From assembly GCF_023053635.1 (NCBI RefSeq), contig NC_086179.1, forward strand, positions 4,974,001-5,038,000: DNA of 64,000 bases. Direction: 5' to 3'. Made by a program: the position numbers and the translations under genes. Under the pieces are notes generated by a model. The model made no database searches, was not told the DNA's origin, and saw nothing but the letters and a program-made list of their open reading frames with translations. How positions within the stretch are numbered: the stretch's first letter is position 1; each line of letters begins with the position of its first letter. The stretch comes from Elgaria multicarinata webbii. Its lineage: Eukaryota > Chordata > Lepidosauria > Squamata > Anguidae. This document shows positions 10,829 through 21,423 of the stretch, one piece after another.

Positions 10829-11319
10829 AATGGCATAGAATCCTAGAGTGGTAAGGTGCCATTTGGGCCGCCCTGAGATCCCAGAGATATAGGGCAAAAT
10901 ACAAATGTTTTAATGAATGCCAATAAATAAATAATAAAATCTCGTCCAACCCCCTGCTCAGTGCAGGAATCCAGTTTAAAGCACTACTGACAGTTGACTG
11001 TCCAGTCTCTACTGGAATCCCTCCAGTGATGCAGAGAGCCCACCACCTCCCCAGGCAACTGTATGACCGCTATGACCATGAGGGATTTCTTCCCCTGATG
11101 TTCAACCAAAATCTGCCTTCCTGTAACTGAAAAGCGTTATTTGGTGACCTACAGTCTGGAATGGCAGAGAGCAAGTGGCCATCTTCTGTGTGACTACTCT
11201 TTAGGCTGACTGGGGGATTCTGGGAATTGTAGACTGACAATTCTACAATTGGACTAGGGGGTTGGACTCGATGGCCTTGTAGGCCCCTTCCAACTCTGCT
11301 ATTCTATGATTCTATGACA
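10829..11319. mobile_element. Old CR1 fragments with an inserted tail repeat
   Basis: A degenerate minus CR1 (CATAGAATCCTAGAGTGGTA; continuing at 10938-11195, CCAACCCCCTGCTCAGTGCA) is split by a 70-bp CGCCCTGAGATCCCAGAG unit at 10866-10936. A short + CR1 tail (GGGGGTTGGACTCGATGGCC, 11250-11319) follows. Confidence 0.65.
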
Positions 11320-11515
11320 CATCTGTAGGATGCCAGGTTGGATGCCCTCCAGATGTGCAGCCCTTGAACCCTGGCTAATGGATGGGGCCGGAGTGTGCCT
11401 CCCTTCAGCTCCGCAGTCCTGGGGGAACCACTGTCTCCCTCCCTTACCCCAGTTATATACCCCTCTGAATGAAAGCCATCCACATCTGGATGGTGTCATC
11501 TCAAGAACAAATTTA

Positions 11516-11722
11516 TACTGTTAGTTTTACCCTACCCTGTGCCTGCTTACCCTACCCTGTGCCTGTTTGCATTCTCTTCCCCTCCTTATTGTTTTACTAT
11601 GATTTTATTAGATTGTAAGCCTATGCGGCAGAGTCTTGCTATTTACTGTTTTACTCTGTACAGCACCATGTACATTGATGGTGCTTTATAAATAAATAAA
11701 TAATAATAATAATAATAAATTA
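11516..11722 (+). repeat. L2 3' end
   Basis: TTAGATTGTAAGCCTATGCG, CAGCACCATGTACATTGATG and an (ATA)n tail, the 3' UTR of the 4114-6052 subfamily. An internal CTACCCTGTGCCTG is doubled. Confidence 0.85.
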
Positions 11723-11869
11723 AGATTGACTACAATCAGAATAGTAGATGAGATTATTGGGAACCAGATTTGATTTTGACTCATTGATTTTTATTTCGAA
11801 TGACAGGCGGGGGAGAGGTAAAAGGATTTCATTTTTCTTTGCCTAGCCACAGAGATGTAAAGCCTCCAT

Positions 11870-12205
11870 AGAACCATGGACTTTCAGAGTTGGCAGAAAC
11901 CTTGGAGGTCATTTAGTCCACCCCCAATGTTTCTACATTGCAACGTAGAAACTTGCAACTATGTCCCTGCAAGATGGCCCTCTGCCCAGTGGAGGCTGGT
12001 GGTTCTGAAATCAGTGGGGCAGTGAATCGGCTCTGGGTTTCAAACAGAACCGGTCAGAACTGTAAAGGAGCTTTCCAAGGTGTTTCGCCCCACTGAAATC
12101 GGAGCCACCAGCCTGCACCGTGTCTGCCTTTGCTTAAATATGTCCAGCGAAGGAGAGCTCCCCTGCCTCCCGAAATGGATGTCCCGTTGTCAAACACCAC
12201 TTGCC
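11870..12205 (-). mobile_element. Ancient CR1 fragment split by a palindromic MITE
   Basis: ACTTTCAGAGTTGGCAGAAA (11881) and AAATATGTCCAGCGAAGGAG (12136) are old CR1 3' UTR blocks. The insertion at 11987-12120 is the CAGTGGAGGCTGG element. Confidence 0.55.
11987..12120 (+). mobile_element. CAGTGGAGGCTGG palindromic MITE, copy 1
   Basis: Left arm CAGTGGAGGCTGGTGG, right arm GGAGCCACCAGCCTGCACCG. Flanks CCTCTGCC and TGTCTGCC resemble an 8-bp target duplication, as in hAT elements. Other copies: 24535-24678, 28802-28981 and part at 30100-30172. Confidence 0.75.
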
Positions 12206-12667
12206 TCTCAGATGTTTCTTCTTAAAGTTCAGACAAAACATATTTACACTCGATTTCACCCGACCATCTGCATCTGCTTAAGTTTTGTAAATGTCTTGCC
12301 TTCATGCGAGGGCGTTGAAATTGTGTTTGCTTACAGAAAAACAATAAAAACAGAGTCGAAAGGGGTGTGATATAGTATATGGGAAGGAATAATTAATCCA
12401 AGGTAAAATAACAGAGTTCACTGGCACCTGAACAAATGACACTCATAAGCGTAAAAGCTGGAAGGAAGTAGGTATTGTTATCACTCCTTCACCATTTTAG
12501 CTGTCTTCTGTTTAAGCTATTAGTCATGATAGTTAGATATTCCATTATCAGGGTCAATCTGTCTGTATACACTAGCTGCTGAAAACGTGGGTGGAATAGT
12601 GCTGTTGCACTCATGCACTGCTTCTGTACTTCCCGTGGGTTTTTCTTTACCCACGCTGAAAACAGAA
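12206..12667. other. No gene seen
   Basis: AT-rich unique-looking DNA. An open frame at 12080-12370 starts in the MITE and shows no protein-like pattern or splice context. An 11-G run lies near 12670. Confidence 0.4.
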
Positions 12668-12770
12668 TCCGGGGGGGGGGGGATCTACACTACTGCTTTA
12701 AAGCACTTTAAAGCGCTTTATAACAGTTTTGACAATTGTTGGGGCCCAGAACACACTGCATAGTTCAAGT
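12668..12770 (+). mobile_element. Half of a GATCTACAC foldback
   Basis: GGGATCTACACTACTGCTTT and GCGCTTTATAACAGTTTTGA match the left arm of the element at 44498-44652. The right arm is missing. Confidence 0.6.
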
Positions 12771-12787
12771 TTCACATGCAGTTGCTA

Positions 12788-13417
12788 ATGAAAAGGAGGA
12801 CAGGGCTCCTGTATCTTTAAAAGTTTCATAGTAAAGGGAATTTCAGCAGGTGTCAGTTGTATATATGGGGAACCTGGTGAAATTCCCTCTTCATCACACC
12901 AGTTAAAGCTGCAGGTGCCCTGCCCTCTTTTAAATCTGGTCACTCTAGTATAGCATCTGCAGCTTTAACTGTTGTGATGAAGAGGGAATTTCACCAGATT
13001 CTCCATATATACAAATGGAAAAAAAGGAAAGGAACCTCTGGTGCAAGCACTGAGTCATTACTGACTCTTGGAGGGACGCCAGCTTTCGCTGACGTTTTCT
13101 TGGCAGGCCTTATAGCGGGGTGGTTTGCCATTGCCTTCCCCGGCCGTTATTACCTTTCCCCCAGCTAACTGGGTACTCATTTTACCGACCTTGGGAGGAT
13201 GGAAGGCTGAGTCGACCCAAGCCGGCTGCCTGAAACCAGCTTCCGCTGGGATCGAACTCAGGCCGTGGGGAGAGTTTCCGCTGCAGAAACTGCTGCTTAT
13301 GAAGAGGGGATTTCACCAGGTTGTCCATATATACAAATGACACCTGCTGAAGTTCCCTTTTCAATGCAACTGTTAAAGATGCAGGAGCCCTGTCCTCCTT
13401 TCCATAGGGTCACCCTA
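12788..13417 (+). mobile_element. TAGGGTGACC palindromic MITE, copy with SINE inside
   Basis: Left arm ATGAAAAGGAGGACAGGGCT, right arm ending CATAGGGTCACCCTA. A tRNA-SINE sits at about 13018-13300. The arm stretch of about 40 bp around CCATATATACAAATG is present on both sides of the SINE, far more than a usual target duplication. Confidence 0.75.
13018..13300 (-). mobile_element. tRNA-derived SINE
   Basis: Same family as 9707-9985. The AAAAAAGGAAAGGAACCTCT tail lies at the low-coordinate end and the head near GCAGAAACTGCTGC. It is inserted in the MITE at 12788-13417. Confidence 0.85.
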
Positions 13418-13475
13418 GAGAAGGGGGAAGATGATCTCTGGGCCTGGGCCTTCTGTTTGATGAACTTCTGGAGCC

Positions 13476-13655
13476 ACACCAAGCATGATCAAAGTGGTAT
13501 GAAAGCAGTGCATATGGTCTGTGTCAATGGGCCCCAGGAGTTGTCATTGGACTTCAATACTGCTATAAAGCAGCAGTGCAGCTCCTGCCTTTTATATACC
13601 GCTTTCACACCGCTTTCATAGTTCAGTATCCTGCTTGGTGTAGATTAGGCCCTTG
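13476..13655 (+). mobile_element. CACCAAGCAGGATAT palindromic MITE, copy 1
   Basis: Left arm CACACCAAGCATGATCAAAG, right arm ATCCTGCTTGGTGTAGATTA, with TGTCAATGGGCCCCAGGAGT in the left half. Related copies: 18541-19029, 24285-24412 and 32954-33983. Confidence 0.65.
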
Positions 13656-13959
13656 TTTGCCATGTTCCCTTGGCTGGGCCGGGAGAACCCTTGATCTTTA
13701 TAGTTAGATCCGGGCACAAAACACAAGTCAACATTCATGAACCAGAGTCCGCTTTGTTCAGGTGCACTAACTCCATCAAACCGTTCCGGGGCAAAAGCGA
13801 AGGAGGTTAGCAAAGGGTTCGAACAGATCTAATCTCTTGTTATCGTTACATGTGCTAGAAATGTAGTTGAATATTAACATAAGCGTTCCGACAGAGGCTG
13901 AAAGCAGACTGTGTGAGACTGTAAGTTCAGGAAAGAGTGGAGAAGCCAGAGAAGACATC

Positions 13960-14466
13960 TAGGGCATGTCTACACCTATGGGTGTAGAGGGCCAGAGAGG
14001 GGGCGGTCCCAGAGTTACCTACTTCCGCGATCATCGCCCTCTGTCTACACGTGGCACGCCCGTCCCAAGAGGACAGAGGACGTTGCACCCACCATTTTTT
14101 TTTTATTGAAAAAGAGTACAGGAGCACTCCTGTGCAAAGTTAAGGGGGTTTTAAATTAAAAAATAGTCCCGCTGCATCCACCCTACCCCTGATGGGCACT
14201 GAGCTCTGTGCCCCTTGCCCTCTTCCTGGCTCCTTGTGGTTACTCGCAAGGAGCCGGGATGAAAACGGGATGCCTGGCCACACGTCCTGTGGTCTCGGGA
14301 TCATCCCGGGACTGTGGGAAAAGTCGGGATAGAACTGTAGGGCGCTATCCCAGGGAACGGGAGGGATCAAACTTCCCTGCTCCTTGGATCCCCTGTGCGT
14401 CATGTGGATGCACATGGATGATCCTGGGGCGATCCCCAGGATATCGCCCCATCTAGCCATGCCCCT
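13960..14466 (+). mobile_element. hAT-like element with GGGCATGTCTACA ends, copy 1
   Basis: Left end CTAGGGCATGTCTACACCTA, right end (reversed) CAGGGGCATGGCTAGATGGG. Inside, ATGGGCACTGAGCTCTGTGC and ACTCGCAAGGAGCCGGGATG match 23180-23672 (reverse). No transposase frame is seen. Confidence 0.55.
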
Positions 14467-15142
14467 GGAACGTTTTCATGGGGGGTGGGGGAATCACATT
14501 TCCTTGCCATTGCTTTGCTGCCTTCTTCTCTTCCAAAACAGGGACAAACAGAATCACACGGGGAAGAAAGAGGATGCAAGCAGCAACCACGTGGCCCGCT
14601 CTGTAGACGTTTTTATTGCACAACCTCTCCTGCACATGGTAGGAAATAGCACCAATTATTATTATAGCCGAGAAGAATCAGATTTTCCTGGTCTTATTTT
14701 GTAGTGGGGAAAACAGCAAAAGGTGCAGGGGATGCACAGGAGGACCACTGTGTCATCAAAACAACCCGCAAAGATCTATGTGTGGCCAGTCAAGAGTGTG
14801 CTATAAAACACTTGTCTCAAGATGCTCTTAGTATGCCCTGGGGTTTATTTATGGAATTCCAATATGCAAACAAAAGGAACTTGGTTGGGTATGAATGTAT
14901 CTGGGATGACTTCCGTTGACATTTATGAGTAAACCTATTGAGATCTGAGAAGCTCAAGGAATCGGATTCCCAGGAAGACACTGCTATTCTGGGAAATCAG
15001 AGCATGGCTGTTGGGTTTGGCGAAAATGTCTGAGGGTGTCGTGCTATTTCCACGTTGTTAATCAATAAATTCTCCACGTTTGGGGAATATTCGGCGTGGA
15101 AAGGACTCCCAGTATTTGGGAGACTTCAAACTTTTCTTGCGG

Positions 15143-15148
<6 letters not shown>
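14467..15148. other. No gene seen
   Basis: Mostly unique AT-rich sequence. Two short open frames (14384-14704, 14704-14919) lack splice context and recognisable domains. I see no repeat family here. Confidence 0.4.

Positions 15149-15181
<33 letters not shown>
15149..15181. repeat. (GT)n microsatellite
   Basis: About 16 uninterrupted GT units. Confidence 0.95.
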
Positions 15182-15186
<5 letters not shown>

Positions 15187-15229
15187 TAAACAACAGTTCA
15201 CCATGTGAATTTGGGGAAAGTAGATTACA

Positions 15230-15753
15230 GGGAGCATACAACTCCCCTGTCAAAACAGCTCCACTGGCTTCCAGTCTGTTTCTGGGCACAATTCAAAGTG
15301 CTGGTGATGACCTATAAAGCCCTATATGGCTCGGGTCCAGGTTATTTGAAAGACCGTATTCTCCCTTATGAGCCTGCCCATGCTTTCAGATCTTCTGGAG
15401 AGGCCCTTCTTTCAGTCCCACCTTCTTCACAGGCACGCTTGGTGGGGACGTGGGAGAGGGCCTTCTCGGTGGCTGCTCCAGTGCTCTGGAATTCTCTTCC
15501 CGGGGAAGCTAGGCTGGCTCCCTCCTCGATGGGCTTTCGGAAGCAGGCGAAAACTTGTTTGTTCCAGCAGGCCTTTGGAGAATAATCTGGTCCTCCATCT
15601 ATATTAATGACTTCTAAAATTGTCGTGTATTTTAAACGTTTGTTTTAATAATGTATTTTTTTTTAAAAAAATTGTAATTTCTTTTAAAATGTTTATGTTT
15701 TAAACTTTGTAATACCGCCATGAGGCCCAGTATTGGGAAAAAGGCGGGATACA

Positions 15754-15796
<43 letters not shown>

Positions 15797-15797
15797 G
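15230..15797 (+). mobile_element. L2-type LINE 3' part
   Basis: Codes for the L2 C-terminal region (KQLHWLPVCFWAQFKVLVMT; AFSVAAPVLWNSLPGEAR; AKTCLFQQAF). It ends CCGCCATGAGGCCCAG, AAGGCGGGATACAAATAAT and a 14-unit (AAT) run. It is a different subfamily from 4114-6052, judged by the 3' UTR. Confidence 0.85.
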
Positions 15798-15883
15798 ATG
15801 TTTGTGGCAGGGAGGGATGTGGGGAGGATGCCACGACATTCTGGAATTTATCTTCCTTCCCTCTTTTTATATAAAAAGGGCCA

Positions 15884-16186
15884 GAGGAGGGCCAGGATCT
15901 CTTCTCGATCCTCCCAGAGTGCAGGACACGGAATAACGGGCTCAAGTTACAGGAAGCCAGATTCCAGCTGGACATCAGGAAAAACTTCCTGACTGTTGGA
16001 GGAGTACAACAATGTTATCAGTTACCTAGGGAGGTTGTGGGCTCTCCCACACTAGAGGCCTTCAAGAGGCAGCTGGACAACCATCTGTTAGGGATGCTTA
16101 AAGATAGATTCCTGCATTGAGCAGGGGGTTGGACTTGATGGCCTTGTAGGCCCCTTCCAACTCTGCTATTCTATGATTCTATGATA
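15884..16186 (+). mobile_element. CR1 LINE 3' end
   Basis: AGAGGAGGGCCAGGATCTCT to ATTCTATGATTCTATGA. Ends in the standard CR1 octamer-like tail. Confidence 0.85.
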
Positions 16187-16459
16187 AAACAGGTGCAAAG
16201 ACCTGGAGGTCTTTCACCCATTGATCCACCTCAGGGAGATTTGGTGCCTTTCTCTTAAAAGCAGCGTACACCGTATAAAGTGAACACAATAAAAATCAAT
16301 AAATACCTATTCAAAGTGCTATAAAAAACAGAATTATATCAATAAAACAAACAACTCAAGTCTCTACGGGAAGGGCAGCTGAACCAGGTGGGTCTTCAAA
16401 GCTTTCCTCAAGACCTGCAAAGAAGGGGCCTGATGACCCCCTGATGGAAGCGGTGTCCC

Positions 16460-17606
16460 TGTTGTCTCTTAACCAGGGATTTAAAGGACCACTTCCCCGG
16501 CACGTTAAAAGCCAATCAAACACATGAGGCTGGAGAATACACTTAATCCATTTACTTCTGAAACTGCAGTATGGGGGAGCTCTCCAGTTCCATAAAATGG
16601 AGGCGCCCCAAACAAAGGAATCTCACAGTATATATAGGCCCTGACTACAAGAGGGTGTTAGTCTCTTTCTAACCCTTCTATTGGTCAGTTCTGGATTTAG
16701 CAAGTTAAGTTACATTCAATTTTCGAGTCAAGGTGCACAATCTCAATCATAGAATCATAGAATAGCAGAGTTGGAAGGGGCCTACAAGGCCATCCAGTCC
16801 AACCCCCTGCTCAAGGCAGGAATCCACCCTAAAGCATCCCTGACAGATGGTTGTCCAGCTGCCTCTTGAAGGCCTCTAGTGTGGGAGAGCCCACAACTTC
16901 ACCAGGCAACTGATTCCATTGTCGCACTGCTCTAACAGTCAGGAAGTTTTTTCCTGACGTCCAGCTGGAATCTGGCTTCCTTTAACTTGAGCCCATTATT
17001 CCATGTCCTGCATTCTGGGAGGATCGAGAAGAGATCCTGGCCCTCCTCTGCGTGAGAACCTTTTAAGTATTTGAAGAGTGCTATCATGTCTCCCCTCCAT
17101 CTTCTCTTCTCCAGGCTAAACATGCCCAGTTCTTTCAGTCTCTCTTCATAGGGCTTTGTTTCCAGACCCCTGATCATCCTGGTTGCCCTCCTCTGAACAC
17201 GCTCCAGCTTGTCTGCATCCTTCTTGAATTGTGGAGCCCATATGAGTCATAGGTTACATTCGACGCTCTATTGGTCGAAAGTTTTCCCCTTTGTCTGCTA
17301 GGACATGATGTCCACCATTAAGGGATGCAAATCTGGCCTGTAGCCACCCTTTGGCAGAGAAGCCATCTTTTAACCCCTGGCACATTACATTCATCAGAGA
17401 GAGGAAATCTCTCCCTGGGGCTAACACCTCCACCAATAAATCCGTTGTACTCACCCAAACCCACCCCAGACTGCCCTTGGTGATTGACAAGAGAGATGGG
17501 CCTCTGTTGATGACTTCAGGTGATGTCCCTCTCCCACACATTTACTGAACATAAAGGTTCCCTATTCCGAGCACGGAACCTTGCAGCACTTCTCGTAACC
17601 ATCTCA
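16460..17606 (-). mobile_element. Possible solo LTR fossil, split by CR1
   Basis: On the minus strand the segment begins TGAGATGG, has CCAATAG and TATATATA promoter-like motifs and ends CAACA, as LTRs do. A CR1 copy (16742-17245) is inserted in it, so it is older than that CR1. No internal retroviral region is seen on either side and no clear target duplication was found. The family was not assigned (ERV or Gypsy kin). Confidence 0.38.
16742..17245 (-). mobile_element. CR1 LINE 3' part
   Basis: AATCATAGAATCATAGAATA to GGAGCCCA. The minus frame includes [20 protein letters not shown]. Inserted in the LTR-like segment. Confidence 0.88.
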
Positions 17607-17886
17607 ACTGTCACCCATGACGCCGGTTTGAATGTCCAGGTGCGGCAGTGACATCAGCTGCCCGCCAATGAAACATCTCCCTTGTTGGATGCTTTGGTGT
17701 GTATTGGCACTGAAAATGCCTACAGAGGCACACAGAGCTCTGACTCACGGGCTTCCCAACGTTCTGCGACAAGCAACCACGTTCTACTGCTTAGCCGACG
17801 GAAGCTGCCCTGCCACGGTAGGCTGCTGCAACCCAGCGCCCACGTCTCCAGGTGACTCTTGAAGTTGTTACTGTGTGATGTAATGC
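17607..17886. other. No gene seen
   Basis: Unique-looking sequence with a short open frame (17632-17862) lacking splice signals or recognisable domains. Confidence 0.35.
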
Positions 17887-18200
17887 TAGGGTGACCCTAT
17901 GAAAAGGAGGACCGGGCTCCTGTATCTTTAACAGTTGTATATCAAAAGGGGATTTCAGCAGGTGTTATTTGTATTCATGGGGAACCTGGTGAAATTCCCT
18001 CTTCATCACAGCAGTTAAAGCTGCAGGTGCCCTGCCCTCTTTTGTATCGGGTCGCTCTAGTATAACTCCTGCAGCTTTAACTGTTGTGATGAATTTCACC
18101 AGGTTCTCCATATATATAAATGACATCTGCTGAAATTCCCTTTCCTATGCAACTGTTAAAGATACAGGAGCCCTGTCCTCCTTTTCATAGGGTCACCCTA
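17887..18200 (+). mobile_element. TAGGGTGACC palindromic MITE, whole copy
   Basis: 314 bp from TAGGGTGACCCTATGAAAAG to the mirror CTTTTCATAGGGTCACCCTA. Almost the full length forms one hairpin: CAGTTAAAGCTGCAGGTGCC pairs with the opposite arm. No coding capacity. Flanks are TAATGC and ATGGAT, with no clean duplication in this copy. Confidence 0.85.
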
Positions 18201-18232
18201 ATGGATGTTGACTGGTAGTGGGATATTTCAAG

Positions 18233-18520
18233 CCATACAAAAAGGAGGACAGGGCTCCTGTATCTTTAACAGTTGTATTGAAAAGGGAATTTCAGCAGGT
18301 GTCGTTTGTATACATGGGGAACCTGGTGAAATTCCCTCTTCATCACAACAGTTAAAGCTGCAGGTGCCCTGCCCTCTTTTAAATCGGGTCACTCTAGTCT
18401 AGCTCCTGCAGCTTTAACTGTAGTGATGAAGAGGGAATTTCACCAGGTTGAAACGCAACCGTTTCAACAGCAAAAGGATGGTTTTGAAAGGTCGTTGTAC
18501 TAAACAGAAAGCAAATTAAT
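18233..18520 (+). mobile_element. Chimeric TAGGGTGACC MITE plus TTGAAACGCAACC segment
   Basis: The MITE arm stops at GAATTTCACCAGG and continues TTGAAACGCAACCGTTTCAA (18450 on). The same join and downstream sequence recur at 20258-20345, so this composite was itself duplicated. Confidence 0.7.
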
Positions 18521-18540
18521 TCCTCAAGCATGGTCAATTT

Positions 18541-19029
18541 GGGCACATCTCCACCAAGCAGGATATTCCACTATGAAAGCAGTATATAAAAGGCAGGAGC
18601 CACACGACTGCTTTATAGCGGTACTGAAGTGCACTGTCCTCTGTTGGGGCCCATTGAGATCATAGAATCATAGAATAGCAGAGTTGGAAGGGGCCTATAA
18701 GGCCATCGAGTCCAACCCCCTGCTCAAGGCAGGAATCCACCCTAAAGCATCCCTGCCAGATGGTTGTCCAGCTGCCTCTTGAAGGACTCTAGTGTGGGAG
18801 AGCCCACAACCTCACCAGGCAACTGATTCCATTGTCGTACTGCTCTAACAGTCAGGAAGTTTTTCCTGATGTCCAGCTGGAATCTGGCTTCCTTTAACTT
18901 GAGCCCGTTATTCCGTGTCCAGTAGATATACTATATACTGCTTTCATACCACTATATCCTGCTTGGTGTGGCTCCTGCCTTTTATATACCGCTTTCATAG
19001 TGCAATATCCTGCTTGGTGTAGATGAGCC
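18541..19029 (+). mobile_element. CACCAAGCAGGATAT MITE split by CR1
   Basis: Left arm to about 18659 and right arm 18923-19029 (TTTATATACCGCTTTCATAG, TATCCTGCTTGGTGTAGAT). A minus CR1 3' end (18660-18922) lies between. Confidence 0.7.
18660..18922 (-). mobile_element. CR1 LINE 3' end
   Basis: TCATAGAATCATAGAATAGC to CCGTTATTCCGTGTCC, inserted in a palindromic MITE. Confidence 0.85.
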
Positions 19030-19054
19030 CTGTGTCTTCATGGAATATTTGACC

Positions 19055-19061
19055 TACCTAT

Positions 19062-19100
<39 letters not shown>

Positions 19101-19112
19101 CCTATCTATTTA
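19055..19112. repeat. (TTTA)n microsatellite
   Basis: Thirteen or more TTTA units with minor interruptions. Confidence 0.9.
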
Positions 19113-19259
19113 TTAGTGATACTTATATACCGTTTAATTATACGCCACAGTTTTCCCAAGACATTTTGGCACCTGAATCAAGGGACAAGATGGCGCCTTT
19201 CTCCCATTCCATGTGCAGAAACTGATCAGATAGGCAGCTAAATCTTACTTTAGCACTTG

Positions 19260-19440
19260 TGAAGGGGCAGTGTCTTTCAATGCATTAGGGGGCAGCAGGC
19301 TGGCTTAGGGGGTACCGGGCAGGGCATGTGGTATACACATCTCTCCTCCCAACAGCTTGCTTCTTCTCCTACCGCCCCCCCCCCTGCAACTGCTGCCTGA
19401 AGCAGCTGCCTCACTCTGCCTCATGGTAGTGCCGGCCGTG
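19260..19440 (-). mobile_element. hAT-like element end
   Basis: Ends GCAGCTGCCTCACTCTGCCT and CATGGTAGTGCCGGCC, resembling the CAGGGCCGG... ends of the elements at 8194 and 55679. The other end was not found. Confidence 0.4.
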
Positions 19441-19461
19441 GGAACAGCGCCCAGGGTCACT

Positions 19462-19542
19462 CATAGAATCATAGAATAGTAGAGTTGCAAGGGGTCTCTA
19501 AGGCCATCGAGTCCAACTCCCTGCTCAGTGCAGGAACTCGTG
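19462..19542 (-). mobile_element. CR1 3' end fragment
   Basis: TCATAGAATCATAGAATAGT and GTCCAACTCCCTGCTCAGTG. Confidence 0.8.
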
Positions 19543-19654
19543 GGCTGGAGGCCAAACTTCCCAAGAGCATTCAGAAATTTCATCTGGTTCCGAAATTCAG
19601 CTGAAAAATCCGACTGATGGCACTTTGGAACTTTGGTTACCTCCATTTTAACTC

Positions 19655-19769
19655 ATCTTCACTGACTGCCAGCCCATTTCCAGGCAAAATGCTGCTGGTA
19701 ATTACCTTTAAAGAGAGAGCTCCGGCTATTGGGCGGTATAGAAATGTAATAAATAAATAAATAAATAAA
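19655..19769 (+). repeat. L2 3' end with internal loss
   Basis: ACTGCCAGCCCATTTCCAGG joins directly to GAGCTCCGGCTATTGGGCGG and a (AAAT)n tail, so most of the 3' UTR is missing. Confidence 0.7.
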
Positions 19770-19778
19770 GCCATTAAG

Positions 19779-20233
19779 CTGCCTTCCTCAACCTGGGGGG
19801 GATCCGCACGTCGTACCCAGAGCGCTTCTAAGCGACCCCAGTGCGACGTGAAAGCGATCGTCTAACTTGCCTGTAAAAGAAACGAGGAAGAGACGTCCAT
19901 GCTGCCGCCACCGCTGCCGCCACCGCCGGCCGGCGAGGAGAGCTCGGCGAAAGAAGGCGGGGTGGAGAGACGCTCTCCACCCCGCCTTCTTCCCCCGAGC
20001 TCTCCGTCCCAGCCGGCGAGGAGGTCTGTGGGTGGCGGCAGCGGCGGCGGCATGGACGTCTCTTCCTCGTTTCTTTTACAGGCAAGTTAGACGATTGCTT
20101 TCACGGTGCACTGGGGTCGCTTAGAAGCGCTCTGGGTACGACGTGCGGATCCCCTCCTGGTGTCCTCCAGTTATGTTGGACTGCAGGTCCCACCGTTCTC
20201 AGACAGCGTAGCTGTCAGTTTGAGGAAGGCCAG
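19779..20233 (+). mobile_element. CAGCC hAT-type MITE hosting a foldback
   Basis: Left part GCCTTCCTCAACCTGG and right part TGGTGTCCTCCAGTTATGTT to TTGAGGAAGGC are the arms of the MITE seen whole at 36417-36542. A foldback (19797-20155) lies inside. Confidence 0.7.
19797..20155. mobile_element. GC-rich foldback element
   Basis: Arms GGATCCGCACGTCGTACCCA and its inverse at 20132-20153; AAGAAACGAGGAAGAGACGT (19877 on) and its inverse. The two arms pair over more than 150 bp, and the same peptide can be read from both strands, which confirms the palindrome. Flanked on both sides by CCTGG. Non-coding. Confidence 0.85.
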
Positions 20234-20257
20234 CTTAAACCATTGGCCTTCCCTGGT

Positions 20258-20350
20258 GGGAAGAGGGAATTTCACCAGGTTGAAACGCAACCGTTTCAAC
20301 AGCAAAAGGATGGTTTTGAAAGGTTGTTGTACTAAACACAAAGCAGATTA
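20258..20350 (+). repeat. Second copy of the MITE/TTGAAACGC composite
   Basis: GAGGGAATTTCACCAGGTTG then AAACGCAACCGTTTCAAC, matching 18425-18520 with few differences. Confidence 0.75.
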
Positions 20351-20369
20351 CAGGATCAGATGACAGCAG

Positions 20370-20485
20370 ATTACAGGACCATCTGTCAGGGATGCTTTAG
20401 GGTGGATTCCTGCATTGAGCAGGGGGTTGGATGCGATGGCCTTTTAGGACCCTTCCAACTCTACTGTTCTATGATTCTATGATCC
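20370..20485 (+). mobile_element. CR1 3' end
   Basis: CCATCTGTCAGGGATGCTTT to TTCTATGATTCTATGAT. Confidence 0.85.
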
Positions 20486-20499
20486 ACTATTGCAGGGGT

Positions 20500-20925
20500 G
20501 AGGGGGGTGTCGTTCCCCAGAGGTTGGGTGAACAGTGTGTGAACAAGAGTGCTGGACTAGATGGACCCTTGATCTGATCCAACAGGGCTCTTCCTATGAT
20601 CTTGTGTGTTCTTAAGCATAGTCAATGCTAAGGGATGATGTGGTGATGGCCACCAATTTGGATGGCTTTTAAAGGGGGGTGGATAAATTCCTGGAGGAGA
20701 AGGCTATGAATGGCTACTAGTCCTACTGGCTATGTGCTACCTTCAGTATCAGAGGCAGTAAGCCTGTGTGCACCAGTTGCTGGGGACCATGGGCGGGAGG
20801 GTGCTGTTGCACCGTGTCCTGCTTGTTGGTCCCTGGCCGACAGCTGGTTGGCCACGGTGTGAACAGAGTGCTGGACGAGATGGACCTTTGCTCCAATCCA
20901 CCAGGGCTCTTCTTATGTTTTTACG
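20500..20925 (+). mobile_element. CR1/L3-like 3' ends, two copies in tandem
   Basis: 20528-20612 (GTGCTGGACTAGATGGACCC) and 20633-20925 (GATGTGGTGATGGCCACCAA to CTCTTCTTATGTTTTTACG). Confidence 0.7.
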
Positions 20926-21244
20926 TTCTTAAAAGGGACAACTCGCCTCTGTCAAGAGCTAGATTAAAATTTGATGTGTTTGTTTTCTGTTTGTCAAGCC
21001 AGAACAAATGAACCACAAAAGCGAATTGCTAAGCTAATATAATCCTTTATAAGGCTGATGGCACTAGTATAAATCAAAGTGTATTTGTAAACACACAGAA
21101 ATTGTTCTAGAATATACACACACGTCAAGCTGTCCAAATAGAGTGAATGAAATCAATACCACAGGCGTTTCAATTCCAATGGTCATACATGGAAACGAAC
21201 AGTGCAATGGTTTTATCAGAGCAATTAAGAATATAAGAAGATAA

Positions 21245-21410
21245 GAAGTGCCCGGATGCTGGATCAGACCAAGGGTCCATCTAGTCCAGCACTCTGTTCA
21301 CACAGGGGCCAACTAGCCATCGGCCAGAGACCAACAAGGCAGGACATGGTGCAATAGCACCCTCCCACCCAAGTTCCTCACCAACTGGTGCACACAGGCT
21401 TACTGGCTTT
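21245..21410 (-). mobile_element. CR1/L3-like 3' end
   Basis: GCTGGATCAGACCAAGGGTC to ACTGGTGCACACAGGCTTAC. Confidence 0.75.
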
Positions 21411-21423
21411 TCAGCACGAACGG

